A DNA stretch of 64,000 nt from Dehalococcoides mccartyi CG5 (GTDB lineage Bacteria > Chloroflexota > Dehalococcoidia > Dehalococcoidales > Dehalococcoidaceae), in the NCBI RefSeq assembly GCF_000830885.1, contig NZ_CP006951.1:558001-622000 (forward strand). The letters are read 5' to 3'. The position numbers and the translations under genes are program-made. Of the stretch, positions 45,309 to 54,841 are shown piece after piece (position 1 is the stretch's first letter; each line of letters begins with the position of its first letter). The notes beneath the pieces are model-generated. The model was given only the letters and a program-made list of their open reading frames with translations. It was not told the origin of the DNA and did not search any database.

Positions 45309-45340
45309 AAGGCCGGGTTAAATCCCCGGCCTTGGTTTTT
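45309..45340. terminator. Terminator between the ABC permease and queA
   Basis: A GGCCGGG/CCCCGGCC stem, followed by TTGGTTTTT on the plus strand and TTTAATATTT on the minus strand, so it can serve both convergent genes. Confidence 0.8.
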
Positions 45341-45365
45341 CAAGACTATTTTGGGGTTATCTGTT

Positions 45366-46400
45366 TTACAGAATCAGCATGGCATCACCAAAGCTGTAAA
45401 AACGGTAATGCTCGCTTATGGCCTTTTCATAAGCTTTCCGGAGAAATGGCCAGCCGGCAAAGGCAGAAGTAAGCATAAGGGGGGTAGAACGCGGGAGGTG
45501 GAAATTGGTAATAAAACAGTCTGCCACCCTAAATTTATACCCCGGGAGAATAAATAAATCTGCCCAGCCGGAATAAGATGTGATAAGGCTGGTCTGGCTC
45601 AGATGAGAAGCCTGTTCCACCAGTCTGGTTGCCGAAGTGCCTACGCAAAATACCCGTTTGCCGGTTTCTTTGGCACAACAGATAGCCGAAGCTGTTTCCT
45701 TGCTTAATATCCCGTATTCGCGGTGGATTTTATGGTCTTTTGGGTCTTCTTCCTTGACCGGGCGAAAGGTATCCAGCCCTATATGCAGGGTTACATAAGT
45801 GCATATTACTCCCATTTCAGTCAGCCGCTTTAATAACTCTGGGGTAAAATGAAGCCCCGCGGTGGGTGCGGCTACACTGCCGTTGGTCAGGGCGTACACT
45901 GTCTGGTAGCGTTCAGGGTCTGCAACAGGGGTATGAATATAAGGCGGCAAGGGTACTTCACCCAATTTCATCAGGTGGGTTTCATCTGAAAAACGCAAAA
46001 GCTTGATGCCGTCTTCTTTATCTGCCAGTACTTCCGCTTGGATAGATACTACTCCCCCCCCTTTCTGATGTATATCAATAATTGTGCCGGGTTTGGTGCG
46101 TTTGCTCGGTTTCAAAAGGGCTTCCCAGCAGCCTTCTCCGTCACGTTTTAGCAGGAGGATTTCAATTTTGGCAGAAGTATCCTGTTTGATACCTTTTATA
46201 CGGGCCGGCAGTACCCTGCTATCATTCATTACCAGCACATCCCCCGGTTTGAAATAGTCAGTGATTTCTCCGAAGATGCGATTGGTCAGCTCTTCGCTTT
46301 GGCGGTTCAAAACCAGCAAACGCGAACTATCACGTGGCTCGGCTGGTTTCTGGGCAATGTATTCCTGTGGCAGGTTATAATCAAAATCGCTGGTTTTCAT
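45366..46400 (-). CDS. queA: S-adenosylmethionine:tRNA ribosyltransferase-isomerase
   Basis: A 344-residue enzyme that attaches the ribosyl part of SAM to preQ1 in tRNA, giving epoxyqueuosine. The family start [47 protein letters not shown] and [19 protein letters not shown] are all visible. ATG 46400 follows GAGGATTC. No other queuosine gene is adjacent. Confidence 0.97.
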   Translation of the reverse strand: MKTSDFDYNLPQEYIAQKPAEPRDSSRLLVLNRQSEELTNRIFGEITDYFKPGDVLVMNDSRVLPARIKGIKQDTSAKIEILLLKRDGEGCWEALLKPSKRTKPGTIIDIHQKGGGVVSIQAEVLADKEDGIKLLRFSDETHLMKLGEVPLPPYIHTPVADPERYQTVYALTNGSVAAPTAGLHFTPELLKRLTEMGVICTYVTLHIGLDTFRPVKEEDPKDHKIHREYGILSKETASAICCAKETGKRVFCVGTSATRLVEQASHLSQTSLITSYSGWADLFILPGYKFRVADCFITNFHLPRSTPLMLTSAFAGWPFLRKAYEKAISEHYRFYSFGDAMLIL

Positions 46401-46562
46401 GAATCCTCAAACAAATATGTAAGGCTGGAATAATTGGTTTTTACTTTCTGTAAGTATATCTGGCAGAGATTTTTTAAGCAATTTGGATAACTTGCCTGTA
46501 TCTGTGTAATGGATACCGATGGTTTGCCCTGTTTTTAAGGGTATGCTAAACTCATCTTTGTT

Positions 46563-47360
46563 ATGAGAATACTGGTAAGCAATGACGATGGTATTTATTC
46601 ACCCGGCCTGTGGGCATTGGTGAAAAGGCTTAAAGAAGTTGGCGAAGTGATAGTGGTGGCGCCTGACCGTGAGCAAAGTGCCACCGGTACTCAGGTGACC
46701 CTGCGCCAGCCGCTCAGGGTGCAGAAGACTCACCCGCTTATTCCGGGGATTGAGGCTTATGCGGTAGAAGGCAGCCCCTGTGACTGTGTAATACTGGGTT
46801 TAGCCAAGCTAATAACCGAACCGGTAGATCTAGTGGTTTCGGGTATCAATCACGGTCTGAACTTGGGGGATGATGTGCTTATCTCGGGTACAGTGGGTGC
46901 CGCTCTTCAGGGTTATTTGCGTAACATACCTTCAATAGCCATCTCCATACCCGTTACCATGGAAGAACCGGAAAATCTGGATAGTGCCGCCTGTATTACA
47001 GCGGAGGTAGCACGCCGGATACAAAACGGAGATATTACAAAGAATTCTTTTCTAAATATAAATATACCTGACCTGCCGCTTTCCCAAATTGAAGAACTTA
47101 GGGTTACCCCGCTGGCACATAAAACCCATATAGAAACGGTTGAAGAGGGACATGATGGCAGGAAACGGTATTTTTGGCTTAGACGCCGCCAGTTAAGTTC
47201 GGCGGATAATAAAAAAACCGATATCTGGGCTATAGAAAATGGGTATATCACTATAAGCGCTCTCCATGAAAGGCTTTTCCAACAACCCGTGTTTACTCTT
47301 AAAGATGCTGAAACTGCCGGGATATTGGCAGCTGCCAGATCCTGCCAGGATAAAATCTAG
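46563..47360 (+). CDS. surE: 5'/3'-nucleotidase SurE
   Basis: A 265-residue metal-dependent phosphatase for nucleoside monophosphates, often tied to survival in stationary phase. It starts MRILVSNDDGIYSPGLWAL with the paired Asp metal ligands at residues 8-9. APDREQSATGT and SGINHGLNLGDDVLISGTVGAA follow. No good ribosome site precedes the ATG. Standalone. Confidence 0.96.
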   Translation: MRILVSNDDGIYSPGLWALVKRLKEVGEVIVVAPDREQSATGTQVTLRQPLRVQKTHPLIPGIEAYAVEGSPCDCVILGLAKLITEPVDLVVSGINHGLNLGDDVLISGTVGAALQGYLRNIPSIAISIPVTMEEPENLDSAACITAEVARRIQNGDITKNSFLNINIPDLPLSQIEELRVTPLAHKTHIETVEEGHDGRKRYFWLRRRQLSSADNKKTDIWAIENGYITISALHERLFQQPVFTLKDAETAGILAAARSCQDKI

Positions 47361-47493
47361 GTTTGTAAAGACCTTGCCTGCACATATCTAGTTTTTTAGG
47401 CAATATCAGATACAACAAGTGGTCTTTTGCTTGACCGGATAGGTTATGTGGTATATCATTTTAAGGTATCACTATGACACCTGAGGTATTAAG

Positions 47494-48048
47494 ATGAATA
47501 AAATTTCGAACGGCAAATTTTTGAGAAGTCTGGCGCTCTCTTCACCGGTACTTATTATTGCAGCAGTAAGCATAGTTTTCTCAATATCTACAGCTTTTGA
47601 AGGTAAGGTAGCCAGTTCTCCGACCGGAAATACCGATGACAACACACAGGTCACCGCACCTATTGATGATACGTCGACTGACGGTTCAGTTGACCTGACT
47701 ATAACAGCTGAAACTTTGTATTCGCATTATGTAAACGCCGGTGAAACCAATCCGGACCAATATTATAAAAATAAAAATATAAAGGTTACGGGTTCAGTGG
47801 CCGCTGTGGCATACGGCAAGGCTCCCAATAGTTGCTGGGTTACACTTAAAACTGATCAGGGTAACGGTGCCAATATAGTTTGTTATTTTGGCACCAATGT
47901 TATTAAAGGAAGTTTTACTGTAGAAATCGGCAGTCATATTGAGATTACAGGTATTTGCATGGGACTGACAGATGGGCGGATAATCTTCATAAATTCGCTT
48001 ACCGACGATATACTGCTTGAGCCATATGACCAGAATATTGAAGCTTAG
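47494..48048 (+). CDS. Secreted or membrane-anchored OB-fold protein, tRNA_anti-like
   Basis: A 184-residue protein. Residues 1-35 are a signal anchor (a basic start, then SSPVLIIAAVSIVFSISTAF). A Thr, Asp and Gly rich linker follows to about residue 72, then ETLYSHYVNAGETNPDQYYKNKNIKVTG..., the pattern of the tRNA_anti-like OB-fold family, probably outside the cytoplasm. The function is unknown. ATG 47494 has a GAGG-like site upstream. Confidence 0.75.
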   Translation: MNKISNGKFLRSLALSSPVLIIAAVSIVFSISTAFEGKVASSPTGNTDDNTQVTAPIDDTSTDGSVDLTITAETLYSHYVNAGETNPDQYYKNKNIKVTGSVAAVAYGKAPNSCWVTLKTDQGNGANIVCYFGTNVIKGSFTVEIGSHIEITGICMGLTDGRIIFINSLTDDILLEPYDQNIEA

Positions 48049-48163
48049 CTAAACAGATATATGCCACCGACCGTAACCGGCGGTGAGCGCTTAGAGACTT
48101 TAAATTAAATAGATCCCCGCTTGGATCGTAAAACGGCCGAGACGGTAAATAAAAAGATTTTTT

Positions 48164-48197
48164 AAATGCCTTCTTCGGTTTGCCGGGGAAGGCATTT
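48164..48197 (+). terminator. Hairpin in the leader of the pantothenate cluster
   Basis: AAATGCCTTC (48164-48173) pairs perfectly with GAAGGCATTT (48188-48197). The stem is followed by AATATTA rather than a T run, so it may be a weak terminator of the upstream gene or a leader attenuator. The GTG of the first pan gene is 20 bases further on. Confidence 0.5.
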
Positions 48198-48216
48198 AAT
48201 ATTATGGGGGTAGCAG

Positions 48217-49074
48217 GTGCAGAGTATAGGGTTTATAGGGGCTGGTACAGTGGGTAGTGCTTTGGCGCTGGGTTTGTCTGAAAAAGGTTACCCGATTTCA
48301 GGCATTGCCAGCCGAACAAGGTTGTCTGCGGAAAAACTTTGCCGGAAAATCCCTTCTGCCAAATTTTGTAATAGTCCCCAGGCAGTGGTTGATACTGCCG
48401 ATATTGTATTCATTACTACTCCAGATGATACTATCGCCGAAATATGTCGAAGTCTTCACTGGCATTCTAACCAATACGTTATTCACTGTTCCGGGGCTTA
48501 TTCACTGGAACTGTTGCAGACCGCCCAAGGGTTTGGGGCGTATACAGGGGTACTGCATCCCCTCCAGAGTTTCAGTTTACAGGCAGACCCGGTAAAAAAT
48601 CTTGAGGGTATTACTTATGCGCTGGAGGGTGATGACCAGACTCTGCCTTTGCTTAAGGATATGGTCAAGGTGCTTGGCGGGGAGTGGATAGTGCTGAAAC
48701 CATCGGATAAGGTAGCTTACCATGTGGCGGCAGTTTTGGCTTCCAATTATCTGGTTACCCTTATTAAAATGGCTACCGGGCTTTGGCAGAGTTTTGGTAT
48801 CCCCGAAGATAAAGCCGTAAAAGCCCTTATGCCGCTGGTGCGCGGTACCCTTTCAAATATAGAAAAAGCAGGTGCAACCAATGCTTTGTCAGGGCCTATT
48901 GCCAGAGGGGATTGCGGGACGGTTTCAAAACATCTGGCAGCACTTGAAAATATTGCCCCCGAACTGATACCTGCCTATAAAGAATTAGGTAGGCAAACCG
49001 TCAAAATCGCACTTGAAAAAGAAAAACCCAATATCACCGGTATAGAAAAGTTATCTCGGATACTGGCAAATTAA
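48217..49074 (+). CDS. Rossmann-fold oxidoreductase with DUF2520, candidate ketopantoate reductase
   Basis: A 285-residue protein. The N-terminal FIGAGTVGSALALGLSEKG is an NAD(P)-binding motif at residue 5, followed by ITTPDDTIAEIC; the C-terminal half is helical with the DUF2520 pattern (HPLQSF, YHVAAVLASNYLVTL). It is the first gene before panD, panB and panC, and no panE or ilvC is nearby, so ketopantoate reduction is the obvious missing step. That assignment is from context. GTG 48217 has a GGGGG stretch about 8-12 bases upstream. Confidence 0.75.
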   Translation: MQSIGFIGAGTVGSALALGLSEKGYPISGIASRTRLSAEKLCRKIPSAKFCNSPQAVVDTADIVFITTPDDTIAEICRSLHWHSNQYVIHCSGAYSLELLQTAQGFGAYTGVLHPLQSFSLQADPVKNLEGITYALEGDDQTLPLLKDMVKVLGGEWIVLKPSDKVAYHVAAVLASNYLVTLIKMATGLWQSFGIPEDKAVKALMPLVRGTLSNIEKAGATNALSGPIARGDCGTVSKHLAALENIAPELIPAYKELGRQTVKIALEKEKPNITGIEKLSRILAN

Positions 49075-49087
49075 GGAGACATATACA

Positions 49088-49471
49088 GTGAGAATCATGC
49101 TGAAAAGCAAAATCCACCGGGCTACCATCACGGATGCCTGCATAGACTATGAAGGCAGTATTACCATTGATAAAAACCTTATGCAGGCAGCCAACTTGCT
49201 GCCTTACGAACAGGTACATGTGGTAAATGTAAATAACGGGACACGGTTGGAAACCTATGTTATAGAGGGTTCAGCCGGCAGTGGCCAGATATGCCTAAAC
49301 GGGGCGGCCGCCCGCATGGGCATGAAGGGTGACAAGATAATCATACTGGGCTATAGCCTGATAACCGAAGAAGATACTCTTATTCACCAGCCAAATCTGG
49401 TGTATGTAGATGCGCTTAACCGTATAACCAAAGTAAAAAACGGGGTTGCCAATCAGGGTTTAGAGGTATAA
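49088..49471 (+). CDS. panD: Aspartate 1-decarboxylase
   Basis: A 127-residue proenzyme making beta-alanine from aspartate. The self-cleavage site Gly-Ser is seen in DYEGSITID near residue 21; KSKIHRATIT and NGAAARMG are family signatures. The Ser becomes the pyruvoyl group. GTG start with GGAGACA upstream, 13 bases after the preceding gene; panB follows after two bases. Confidence 0.97.
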   Translation: MRIMLKSKIHRATITDACIDYEGSITIDKNLMQAANLLPYEQVHVVNVNNGTRLETYVIEGSAGSGQICLNGAAARMGMKGDKIIILGYSLITEEDTLIHQPNLVYVDALNRITKVKNGVANQGLEV

Positions 49472-49473
49472 AC

Positions 49474-50313
49474 ATGCGTACCACTATCAGCCAACTTAAA
49501 GAAATGAAACAAAACAAACAGAAGATAGCCATTTTGACTGCTTATGACTATCCCACTGCCCAAATACTGGATAAAGCCGGTATCCCGGCCATACTGGTAG
49601 GAGACAGTCTGGGTATGGTAGTGCTGGGGTATGATTCTACCGTAAGCGTTACTATGGAAGATATGCTGCACCATCTGAAAGCCGTAGTCAGGGGCAGTCA
49701 AAAAGCCCTGATTATAGCAGATATGCCATTTATGACCTACCATCTGAGTCCGGAACAGGCGCTGTTAAATGCCGGTCGTTTTATTCAGGAGGGCGGTGCT
49801 CAGGCAGTCAAGCTGGAGGGTGGAGTAAATGTGGCTGACAAGGTTAAAAGAATAGTAGACTGCGGTATACCTGTTATGGGGCATATCGGACTTACCCCCC
49901 AATCTGTAAACCAGTTAAGCGGATTTAAGGTGCAGGGGAAAACTCTGGCAACTGCCCTATCCCTTATAGAAGATGCCAAGGCTCTGGAAAAAGCCGGGGC
50001 CTTTGCAATAGTGCTGGAGACTATGCCGGCTGAACTGGCGGCTATTATTACAGCCGGTATTTCCATACCTACCATAGGTATAGGTGCCGGAGAAGAATGT
50101 GACGGGCAGGTACAGGTGATATCAGATATGCTGGGTATGTTTACTGATTTTGTACCCAAGCACACCAAACGGTATGCTGATTTAAATGGCAGTATTACAA
50201 AAGCTGTATCTGAATATGCCGCTGAAGTCACTAAAGGTGCGTTTCCCACTTTAAAGGAGAGCTTCACCCTTGATAAAAAGGTACTGGAGGAACTGAAAAA
50301 GTGCGTATTATAA
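49474..50313 (+). CDS. panB: 3-methyl-2-oxobutanoate hydroxymethyltransferase
   Basis: A 279-residue enzyme of pantothenate synthesis, making ketopantoate with a folate one-carbon donor. [33 protein letters not shown], the substrate site VKLEGG and the [12 protein letters not shown] segment are all present. Two bases after panD and overlapping panC by 13 bases. Confidence 0.97.
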   Translation: MRTTISQLKEMKQNKQKIAILTAYDYPTAQILDKAGIPAILVGDSLGMVVLGYDSTVSVTMEDMLHHLKAVVRGSQKALIIADMPFMTYHLSPEQALLNAGRFIQEGGAQAVKLEGGVNVADKVKRIVDCGIPVMGHIGLTPQSVNQLSGFKVQGKTLATALSLIEDAKALEKAGAFAIVLETMPAELAAIITAGISIPTIGIGAGEECDGQVQVISDMLGMFTDFVPKHTKRYADLNGSITKAVSEYAAEVTKGAFPTLKESFTLDKKVLEELKKCVL

Positions 50314-51134
50314 GAACAGTAGACGAGATGAAAAAACTGCACCGTGAGATTTGCGGGCCGGTTGGTTTGGTGCCTACCATGGGCTATCTTCACGAGGGGC
50401 ATTTATCGTTGGTTAGAGCTTCTAAAAAACAGGATATAAATACTGTTGCCAGTATCTTTGTTAATCCTACCCAGTTTGGTCCGCATGAGGATTTCAAGAA
50501 GTACCCCCGTGATGAAAAACGGGATATGGCCATGCTGGAAAATGCCGGAGTGGATTACGTCTTTGCGCCATCTGTTGAAGATATGTATCCGGCAGGGTTT
50601 GATTCTTGGGTAGAGCCCGGTATTTTACAGCAATGTTTGGAAGGTGCAGTCCGTCCGGGACATTTCCGCGGGGTGTGCACCGTAGTGGCCAAGCTTTTTA
50701 CTATAATTCGCCCCGACAGGGCATATTTCGGCCAGAAAGATTATCAGCAGTATTTGATAATAAAGAGAATGGCTTCAGACCTTAATCTGGATGTATCGGT
50801 GGAAATGCTACCTATTATACGTGAAAATGACGGGTTAGCCTTAAGCAGCCGTAACACCTATCTCTCTCCGGCTGAACGGCAAGCTGCTCTGGTTCTTTAC
50901 CGTTCCCTGCTTACGGCACGAAGTTTATTTGATGAAAAAGAACACCGGGCAGAGGTTATCCGCAAGAAAATGACTGATGTAATTCAGCATGAATCTATGG
51001 CAGAAATAGATTATGTTAGCTTGTCACACCAGGATACCCTCTGTGAATCGGATGAAGTATCTGCCAAGACTATTGCTTTAGTAGCCGCCAGATTTGGCAA
51101 AACCCGCCTGATAGATAATATGTTTTTAGCCTAA
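50301..51134 (+). CDS. panC: Pantothenate synthetase
   Basis: A 277-residue ATP-dependent ligase joining pantoate and beta-alanine. [18 protein letters not shown] holds the HxGH nucleotide motif, [12 protein letters not shown] and YFGQKDYQQ follow, and the KMSKS-like site is in [11 protein letters not shown] 50301 begins within the panB 3' end. It converges with the MFS gene with a four-base overlap. Confidence 0.97.
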   Translation: MRIIRTVDEMKKLHREICGPVGLVPTMGYLHEGHLSLVRASKKQDINTVASIFVNPTQFGPHEDFKKYPRDEKRDMAMLENAGVDYVFAPSVEDMYPAGFDSWVEPGILQQCLEGAVRPGHFRGVCTVVAKLFTIIRPDRAYFGQKDYQQYLIIKRMASDLNLDVSVEMLPIIRENDGLALSSRNTYLSPAERQAALVLYRSLLTARSLFDEKEHRAEVIRKKMTDVIQHESMAEIDYVSLSHQDTLCESDEVSAKTIALVAARFGKTRLIDNMFLA

Positions 51135-52393
51135 CTTACAGTGGGTGTTTTCTTGGGCGGTTCTTTAATGAATACCAACAAACCTATCACTGCAAGTAAC
51201 GCCAGTACTGCCCCGAAGTAAAAAGGTGCTGCCGAACCCACCCTGTCCCACAGAATACCCGCTATAAGGCTGGCGGGAAGCAGAGTCAGCCCGACTACAC
51301 CCTGATACAAACCATAGGCAGTCCCCCGTTTATCAGATGGTATCATATCTGCCACAAAAGCCTTTGCCACCCCATCCACAATCCCGTAGTAAAGCCCGTA
51401 ACAACCAAACAGTATCCAGATGCCAATCTGGTTTTGGGTAACGGCAAAACCCAGATACACAAGTGCATAAAACAGCCAACCTATGGCTATCACTTTCCTC
51501 CGCCCTATTTTGTCTGAAAGCATCCCGGCGGGAAGTGAGACCAGTGTGTAAGTTATGTTAAATACGACCAGCATTAGGCTTATTGCCAATACTGAAACAC
51601 CCATATCCTGGGCGCGCAGAATTACGAAATAATCGCTGGAATTGCCCAAGGTAAACAAAAACATGACTAACAGAAATAGCTTAAACCGGCTGTCCATGCC
51701 CAAAAACAGATTACGAAAATTGAAGCGAACCTTTTCACCTTTGAGTGAGGTGGTTTGCGGATGGTGTTTTTCTTTTACAAATACGGCTAGTACCAACACT
51801 GCCAGAAAAGCCGGAATTATCCCCCACCATACCAAAGTTTTATACGTTTCCAGTTCGAGTGTCAGGCTGCCGCTTTGGGTAAAATATATAACCGCTGCCG
51901 CAATACCCAAACCCAGAGTTGCACCCAGACTATCCATGGCTTTATGTAAACCGAAACTGCGGCCTCTTTCATGAGGTTCTACCGAATTGGCAATCAAGGC
52001 GTCTCTTGGTGAAGACCTTACCCCCTTGCCCACCCTATCTGCGAAGCGGACACCGGTTACTATCCCCCAGTTGTTTGCCAAAAGCATAAATGGCTTGGCA
52101 AGGGCGGAAAACCCGTAACCGAATAATGCCAGACTTTTACATCGGTTAATCTTATCACTCAGGTAGCCGCTGAAAATTTTAAAAACAGCTTCAGTAGAAT
52201 CTGAAAGCCCGCCCACAAAGCCGATTACAGTGGTAGTTGCTCCCAGTACATTGGCCAGAAAAAGAGGAACAAGGGTAAAAATAATCTCACTGGAGATATC
52301 TGTTAGGAAACTTACCAGCCCCAAAAAAAATACATTGGGTGCAAAACCCAAAATTCTCTTTTCAGAAGCCGCAGGTTTTATTTCTTGCTCCAT
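51131..52393 (-). CDS. MFS transporter
   Basis: A 420-residue inner-membrane protein with 12 hydrophobic segments. Motif A variants are seen after helix 2 ([12 protein letters not shown]) and helix 8 ([12 protein letters not shown]), and [21 protein letters not shown] lies between helices 4 and 5, typical of this subfamily. Substrate unknown. ATG 52393 shares a base with the PadR stop (TAATG), so they are translationally coupled; the longer frame into padR is not real. Confidence 0.9.
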   Translation of the reverse strand: MEQEIKPAASEKRILGFAPNVFFLGLVSFLTDISSEIIFTLVPLFLANVLGATTTVIGFVGGLSDSTEAVFKIFSGYLSDKINRCKSLALFGYGFSALAKPFMLLANNWGIVTGVRFADRVGKGVRSSPRDALIANSVEPHERGRSFGLHKAMDSLGATLGLGIAAAVIYFTQSGSLTLELETYKTLVWWGIIPAFLAVLVLAVFVKEKHHPQTTSLKGEKVRFNFRNLFLGMDSRFKLFLLVMFLFTLGNSSDYFVILRAQDMGVSVLAISLMLVVFNITYTLVSLPAGMLSDKIGRRKVIAIGWLFYALVYLGFAVTQNQIGIWILFGCYGLYYGIVDGVAKAFVADMIPSDKRGTAYGLYQGVVGLTLLPASLIAGILWDRVGSAAPFYFGAVLALLAVIGLLVFIKEPPKKTPTVS

Positions 52394-52692
52394 TATTCCA
52401 GCACCTCGTCTACCAGCTCTCTTATCTGTTTGCGGCACTCGTTAAGCATCTCAGAGCCTTTGAGGGTGGTCCGGTAATACTTTCTCTGCTTGCCCTGCTC
52501 TACTCTGGGGAAACTTTCCAGATAGCCCTCAGCCTGCAATCTATGTAGAAGCGGGTAAAGGGTACCGGCAGTGATGGTGTAACAGTGTCTGCCAAGTTCA
52601 CGGGCTATTTCTGCTCCGAATATGGGCTCATTTTGGGCGTGGTATAATATGTGTATACGTATAAAACCCAGAAAAAATTCACGGTCAACCAT
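52393..52692 (-). CDS. PadR-family transcriptional regulator
   Basis: A 99-residue winged-helix protein. FGAEIARELGRHCYTITAGTLYPLLHRLQAEGYLES is the PadR DNA-binding core, followed by RKYYRTTLKG and a short helix for dimerisation. PadR repressors usually control an adjacent efflux pump, here the coupled MFS gene. ATG 52692 or an upstream TTG at 52707 are possible starts; neither has a strong ribosome site. Confidence 0.9.
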   Translation of the reverse strand: MVDREFFLGFIRIHILYHAQNEPIFGAEIARELGRHCYTITAGTLYPLLHRLQAEGYLESFPRVEQGKQRKYYRTTLKGSEMLNECRKQIRELVDEVLE

Positions 52693-52703
52693 TATATCGT
52701 CTC

Positions 52704-52748
52704 GCAATATCAGTATGCGATATAATATGCTTGTTATTCTGGTATTGC
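52704..52748. promoter_or_regulatory. Inverted repeat upstream of padR, candidate operator
   Basis: GCAATATCAG (52704-52713) and CTGGTATTGC (52739-52748) are inverted with one mismatch. They are 25 bases apart and bracket the likely padR promoter, which fits autoregulation. Confidence 0.4.
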
Positions 52749-52782
52749 AAGATAAAGAGAGCCTTAAAACAGGCTAAAATTC

Positions 52783-52811
52783 TTGACACCTTTAGCGCTT
52801 AAGGCTACAAT
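52783..52811 (+). promoter_or_regulatory. Promoter of the tRNA cluster
   Basis: TTGACA (52783-52788), a 17-base spacer, TACAAT (52806-52811), the strongest consensus promoter in the window, 13 bases before tRNA-Phe. Confidence 0.85.
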
Positions 52812-52824
52812 ACTACATGTTTTC

Positions 52825-52900
<76 letters not shown>

Positions 52901-52974
52901 TTTGATATCGGTATTGTAGTTGCTTAAAATAGCTTTAATCAGCAAACGTAGCCAGCAAAAGTAATCTTAAACCG

Positions 52975-53061
52975 GCCGAAGTGGCGGAATGGCAGACGCG
53001 GCAGTCTCAAACACTGCTGGGGGTAAACCTCGTGTCGGTTCGAGTCCGACCTTCGGCACCA
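52975..53061 (+). tRNA. tRNA-Leu (anticodon CAA)
   Basis: The stem GCCGAAG pairs with CTTCGGC, then A and CCA. GCAGT/ACTGC encloses CTCAAAC with CAA in the middle. A long variable arm is present, as expected for leucine. Confidence 0.96.
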
Positions 53062-53091
53062 TGAGGACTTGAAAGATTTACTTTTAGGCTA

Positions 53092-53165
53092 TGGCGAGTT
53101 GTGTAGTGGTAGCACAGAGGACTTTGAATCCTTATGCCCAGGTTCGAATCCTGGCTCGCCAGCCA
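53092..53165 (+). tRNA. tRNA-Gln (anticodon TTG)
   Basis: The stem TGGCGAG pairs with CTCGCCA, then G and CCA. The loop CTTTGAA carries TTG, with stem GGA/TCC continued by flanking pairs. Confidence 0.96.
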
Positions 53166-53175
53166 AATAAAGCGT

Positions 53176-53250
53176 TCCCGAGTAGCTCAGTGGTAGAGCG
53201 GGCGGCTGTTAACCGCTTGGTCGTAGGTTCGAGTCCTACCTCGGGAGCCA
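53176..53250 (+). tRNA. tRNA-Asn (anticodon GTT)
   Basis: The stem TCCCGAG pairs with CTCGGGA, then G and CCA. The loop CTGTTAA carries GTT. The recombinase gene on the opposite strand ends inside it, so this tRNA marks the left border of the mobile element. Confidence 0.96.
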
Positions 53251-54821
53251 AATCTATCAATACGCAGAACTTCCTCTGTAGTGGTTAACCCATTTATCGG
53301 TAATGGCATGGTATAGTCAATTACTACTTGGGGTTCATTCAATTCAATCCTCTTAACGAAAGATCTCAAGAACGATTTCTGCTCAATAAAAGAGCTGCTA
53401 GCAAGAAGTGCCTTCATACTTGATACGTATTCTTGTATCGTTTTTAAATTTAGTGCTTGAGGAGACTCCTCATTCATCTCATCTAAAAGGCCGTTTCGTT
53501 TCTCTTCAAGTTCTTTTTGTTGAGACCTGAGTTCTTTTATGCGAGGTGCCAAATCTTCAAGGTCAATTTTTCCTGTTTCAAGAGCTGCATAGAGTTTGCT
53601 CAATTTACTTTGAACCTGCCCTAACTGTTGTCCGACCTCGCTAAGCTGTTCCTCAAAAAATCCACTATTCTTAACTAGCTCCTCGTTAACAAGCTGAACC
53701 AGTTGTTTAATATTCTCATCGGTGAGGATATTCTCTCTGATTCGTTCGAGAACAAAGCTTTCGAGTTTGTCTTTACTCATCAATCGACAATTACAGACTT
53801 CCTTTCCTTTTTTCTGGTGCTGGACGCAATCGTAGTAGAAATATTTCCCTGATTTAGCCCAGCATCCGCTCATGGCAGCCCCACACTTTCCGCAATGTAA
53901 TAAGCCGCTTAAAAGATATTGACTGGAGATAGTTCGAGGATGTTGAGAGACAGGGCGTCTCCTTGTGAGAAGCTGCTGAACTCGCCCAAAATCTTCAGTT
54001 GAAACGACAGCCTCATGACAATTTGGAACTCGGATGATATCATTAGATGCTGCCTTATGTGAATTTCCATAACCATTATTTCTAAATCTCCAGACGAGTG
54101 CACCGGTATAGACTTCGTTCCTTAAGATGTGGTTGATAGCTGTCGTACTGAATTGCTTGCCTAACTTTGTTCTAGTACCCGCAGCATTTAAGGCTTTGGT
54201 TATTTCTTTTCCACCTTGACCACCCACTGCCATTTCAAAAATCTTCTTAACGACATTGGATTCATTTTCATCGGGTATCAGTTTTGTCTTATCGGCCATT
54301 CCTATCTTTATCTTTGTTCTCTTGTAACCGAAGGGAGTAAATCCACCATTATAGAACCCCCTGCTAGCATTTTCTTTCATTCCCCTAACAGTATCCTGAG
54401 AAAGGTTTATCGAATAGAATTCATCTATGACTTCAATAATACCTTCAAGTAAATGTCCTGCCGGGCTTTCATCTACCTGCTCATTTATAGAGATTACCGA
54501 GATACCTCGTTTTCTAAGCAACGACTTATAGAGGATAGAGTCCTCGCGATTCCTGGCAAATCTGGAGAGTTTCCAGACCAGAATGGTATCAAAAGGCTTT
54601 TCCTTTTTCTTTGCCATGGCTATCATTTCTTTGAAGGCAGGACGATTTGCAGTGCGAGCACTTTCGGCTTCATCTACATACTCAATTACCACGTCCCATC
54701 CACGTTCCAATGCATATTTTCTTAAAGCTTTTATCTGGGCAGGTATCGATAGATCTTTTTCAGCTTGTCTTTCGGAAGATACCCTAGCATAAATAGCTGC
54801 CTTTCCAAGATTATTAACCAT
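53187..54821 (-). CDS. Large serine recombinase
   Basis: A 544-residue integrase. The resolvase domain starts AAIYARVSSERQAEKDLSIP (catalytic Ser near residue 14), then LVWKLSRFARN. The recombinase domain has GFTPFGYKR and TTAINHILRNEVYTG; a zinc ribbon follows (HCGKCGAAMSG, later CVQHQ and CNCR), then a long coiled coil. The last 20 or so residues (from GSRGRTRTYDQ) are encoded by the antisense of tRNA-Asn, so the natural C terminus was probably altered by integration. ATG 54821 has GGAGG six bases upstream. Confidence 0.93.
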   Translation of the reverse strand: MVNNLGKAAIYARVSSERQAEKDLSIPAQIKALRKYALERGWDVVIEYVDEAESARTANRPAFKEMIAMAKKKEKPFDTILVWKLSRFARNREDSILYKSLLRKRGISVISINEQVDESPAGHLLEGIIEVIDEFYSINLSQDTVRGMKENASRGFYNGGFTPFGYKRTKIKIGMADKTKLIPDENESNVVKKIFEMAVGGQGGKEITKALNAAGTRTKLGKQFSTTAINHILRNEVYTGALVWRFRNNGYGNSHKAASNDIIRVPNCHEAVVSTEDFGRVQQLLTRRRPVSQHPRTISSQYLLSGLLHCGKCGAAMSGCWAKSGKYFYYDCVQHQKKGKEVCNCRLMSKDKLESFVLERIRENILTDENIKQLVQLVNEELVKNSGFFEEQLSEVGQQLGQVQSKLSKLYAALETGKIDLEDLAPRIKELRSQQKELEEKRNGLLDEMNEESPQALNLKTIQEYVSSMKALLASSSFIEQKSFLRSFVKRIELNEPQVVIDYTMPLPINGLTTTEEVLRIDRFGSRGRTRTYDQAVNSRPLYH

Positions 54822-54841
54822 ATTTGCCTCCAACTTAACCG

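Noticed and set aside
53187-53250. Recombinase C-terminal tail (GSRGRTRTYDQAVNSRPLYH) as a functional domain
   Set aside because: It is the antisense of tRNA-Asn, a frequent artefact at integration sites, so I do not assign it meaning beyond marking the junction.
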